Shown: positions 62,490 to 64,000 of the stretch, piece after piece
Numbering within the stretch: position 1 is the stretch's first letter
How the letters are laid out: each line of letters starts with the position of its first letter
NCBI GenBank assembly: GCA_001189075.1
Contig: LFCN01000006.1
Coordinates: forward strand, 372,001 to 436,000
Direction of reading: 5' to 3'
Source of the DNA: Parcubacteria bacterium C7867-004
GTDB taxonomy: Bacteria; Patescibacteria; Paceibacteria; UBA9973; UBA2103
Length of the DNA stretch: 64,000 nucleotides
The notes under the pieces: model-generated
The model's database searches: none
Told to the model about the DNA's origin: nothing
The model's input: the letters and a program-made list of their open reading frames with translations, nothing else
Translations under genes and position numbers: made by a program

Positions 62490-64000
62490 ATGGCGACTGC
62501 AAAGAAACCTCATCCCAAGACCGGAGACAAGCATCACGCGAGCGCGGACGAATGGATCCGCGTGAAAGGTGCCCGTACCCATAACCTCAAGAACCTCTCT
62601 ACCGAGTTCCCTCGAGGAGCGATGACGGTTGTTACCGGACTCTCTGGTTCCGGCAAGTCCTCCTTCGCCTTTGATACTGTATTCGCCGAAGGACAGCGCC
62701 GGTATGTCGAGTCTCTTTCAGCGTATGCGCGTCAGTTCCTCAACCAGATGCAGAAGCCGGATGTGGATGAGATTAGCGGACTCTCGCCCGCCATTTCCAT
62801 AGACCAGAAGTCCCGTTCCAATAACCCGCGCTCCACCGTTGCGACCGTTACCGAGATCTATGACTACCTCCGCGTGCTCTATGCGCGCGCCGGTCAGCCG
62901 TACTGCGTGAATCACGATGTCGCTATCGAGAAGCTCTCGAAGGAAGAGATGATCCGCATCGTGCAGGAGCATGTAAAGGCCCGCACCGATCTCAAGGCGA
63001 AGGACGAGGTTATGGGCGTTGCGGTCGATAAGACGGCGATAGCTATCTATGCGCCGGTTGTGGTGGGCCGTAAGGGCGAGTATTACCAGCTCCTCTATGA
63101 TCTTCTCGGCAAAGGCTATGAGAAGGTGCTTATCGACGGGAAGCCCCATGCGCTCCGCGAGAAAGTAGAGCTCGATCGCAACAAGCGCCATGATATCGAT
63201 GCCATCGTCGATACCATTTACGTATCCGAGTTTGAACGCAGCCCTGATGCAGCTCGTGAGCGTCTCTCAGAGGCCCTTGAGCTCGCGCTTAAGGAAAGTG
63301 ATGGGCTCGTTAAGATAAAGCACGCAGACGGGGAGATTGAGACCCTCTCGGCGAAGTTCATCTGTCCGGATGACGGCACCTCGTTCCCGGAGGTTGAGCC
63401 ACGCCTCTTCTCATTCAATAGCCCGTATGGCGCGTGTCCGAACTGTAACGGTCTCGGTACCAAGTCGCTCTTCTCTGACGAGCCGTGCCCAGTCTGTGAA
63501 GGGAAGCGATTGCGTCCCGAAGCGCTCCGTGTGTATCTCTCGGGCAAGAAGAATCCGAAGATCAACAACGGCCTGGGTATCAATGTCGTCGATTTCACGA
63601 ACTTCTCCATCCGCGAAGCGAAGGAGTTCATGGACCAGCTCGAGCTCTCGGAGATGCGCATGGAGATCGCGCGTCCGATTATCCGCGAGATAACGAGCCG
63701 TCTCGATTTCATGCTGAACGTCGGTCTCGACTACCTCACGCTCAACCGCTCAGCGGCGACGCTCTCTGGCGGCGAGGCGCAGCGCATCCGCCTGGCGTCC
63801 CAGCTCGGTACGGGACTTGTTGGCGCGCTCTATGTGCTTGACGAGCCGACGATCGGTCTCCACCAGCGGGATAACGATCGCCTCATTCAGACCCTGCTTA
63901 CGCTCAAGGAACTCGGCAATACCATCCTCGTGGTCGAGCACGATGAGGACACTATCTATGCTGCCGACTACCTCCTCGATATTGGTCCGGGAGCGGGTGT
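62490..64000 (+). CDS. uvrA: Excinuclease ABC subunit A, N-terminal part
   Basis: Partial: the frame runs off the window end after about 503 codons. UvrA is the damage sensor of nucleotide excision repair. It begins with a His/Lys-rich tail (MATAKKPHPKTGDKHH), then VKGARTHNLKNLSTEFPRG, Walker A TGLSGSGKSS, Q-loop region FLNQMQKPDVDEISGL, the signature LSGGEAQRIRLASQLG and Walker B LYVLDEPTIGLHQ of the first ATPase. In the first zinc module the second Cys is missing: FICPDDGTSFPE replaces the usual CPxC, while CPNCNGLG is kept. Works with uvrB encoded about 5 kb upstream. Confidence 0.96.
   Translation, partial: MATAKKPHPKTGDKHHASADEWIRVKGARTHNLKNLSTEFPRGAMTVVTGLSGSGKSSFAFDTVFAEGQRRYVESLSAYARQFLNQMQKPDVDEISGLSPAISIDQKSRSNNPRSTVATVTEIYDYLRVLYARAGQPYCVNHDVAIEKLSKEEMIRIVQEHVKARTDLKAKDEVMGVAVDKTAIAIYAPVVVGRKGEYYQLLYDLLGKGYEKVLIDGKPHALREKVELDRNKRHDIDAIVDTIYVSEFERSPDAARERLSEALELALKESDGLVKIKHADGEIETLSAKFICPDDGTSFPEVEPRLFSFNSPYGACPNCNGLGTKSLFSDEPCPVCEGKRLRPEALRVYLSGKKNPKINNGLGINVVDFTNFSIREAKEFMDQLELSEMRMEIARPIIREITSRLDFMLNVGLDYLTLNRSAATLSGGEAQRIRLASQLGTGLVGALYVLDEPTIGLHQRDNDRLIQTLLTLKELGNTILVVEHDEDTIYAADYLLDIGPGAG

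Overview
The window looks like chromosome from a Patescibacteria (Candidate Phyla Radiation) bacterium, probably of the Parcubacteria group. This rests on the gene content I can read: two T4SS_pilin-type membrane proteins, a class I lysyl-tRNA synthetase, many short or pared-down housekeeping proteins (a gamma/tau subunit without its zinc module, a stringent-response synthetase without its C-terminal regulatory half, a DprA core, a 5-FTHF cyclo-ligase shortened at the N terminus), dense packing with overlapping stop codons, and many small single-TM proteins with no recognisable family. The lineage is inferred; no rRNA is present in the window.

Layout. 0-6.5 kb: end of a CapA-like gene, an isolated PEP-CTERM protein gene, a Nudix hydrolase, tRNA-Trp, a cluster of two pilin-like proteins fused to peptidoglycan-cleaving domains, miaA, a peroxiredoxin, tRNA-Leu. 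6.5-18.9 kb: parB, a short RelA/SpoT, topA, dprA, serS, an FtsQ-like gene, a dihydrouridine synthase, a short dnaX and a matrixin-like protease. 18.9-31 kb: tRNA-Gln, a Pro-Thr-linked beta-helix surface protein, a run of small genes, HAD and lipid kinase-like genes, engB, trhO, a flavoprotein, an ABC-F ATPase, GIY-YIG, DoxX, SGNH and M23 proteins. 31-40 kb: ATP-grasp ligase, MGMT-type protein, pseudouridine synthase, CYTH protein, a sigma factor with a DUF5667-type partner, class I LysRS. 40-45.5 kb: a 25-residue gene, a VIT1-like transporter, a protein with a cold-shock-like C terminus, a diverged ValRS-like synthetase, a YvlD-like membrane protein. 45.7-53 kb: a T4SS-type ATPase followed by a 1260-residue membrane protein. 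53-64 kb: a lipoprotein, a Tgt without zinc ligands, uvrB, a histidine kinase, a GNAT, a complete two-subunit ATP-citrate lyase, a receiver-only regulator and the first part of uvrA.

Two kinds of gene expression signal are visible. Most core genes have a -10 box (TATACT/TATAAT/TATAGT) ending only 6-10 bases before the start codon, with no Shine-Dalgarno sequence, which predicts leaderless mRNAs. In contrast, about eight isolated genes of unknown or accessory function each carry their own Shine-Dalgarno sequence and (nearly always) their own terminator; five have a TTGACW-type -35 box with an exact 17-base spacer and a 40-110 base leader. The longer ones also use more C-ending codons than their neighbours. 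They look like autonomous, moron-like acquired cassettes set between leaderless core genes. I consider this dual architecture, the pilin-peptidoglycan hydrolase fusions, and the ATP-citrate lyase in such a reduced genome the most interesting contents.
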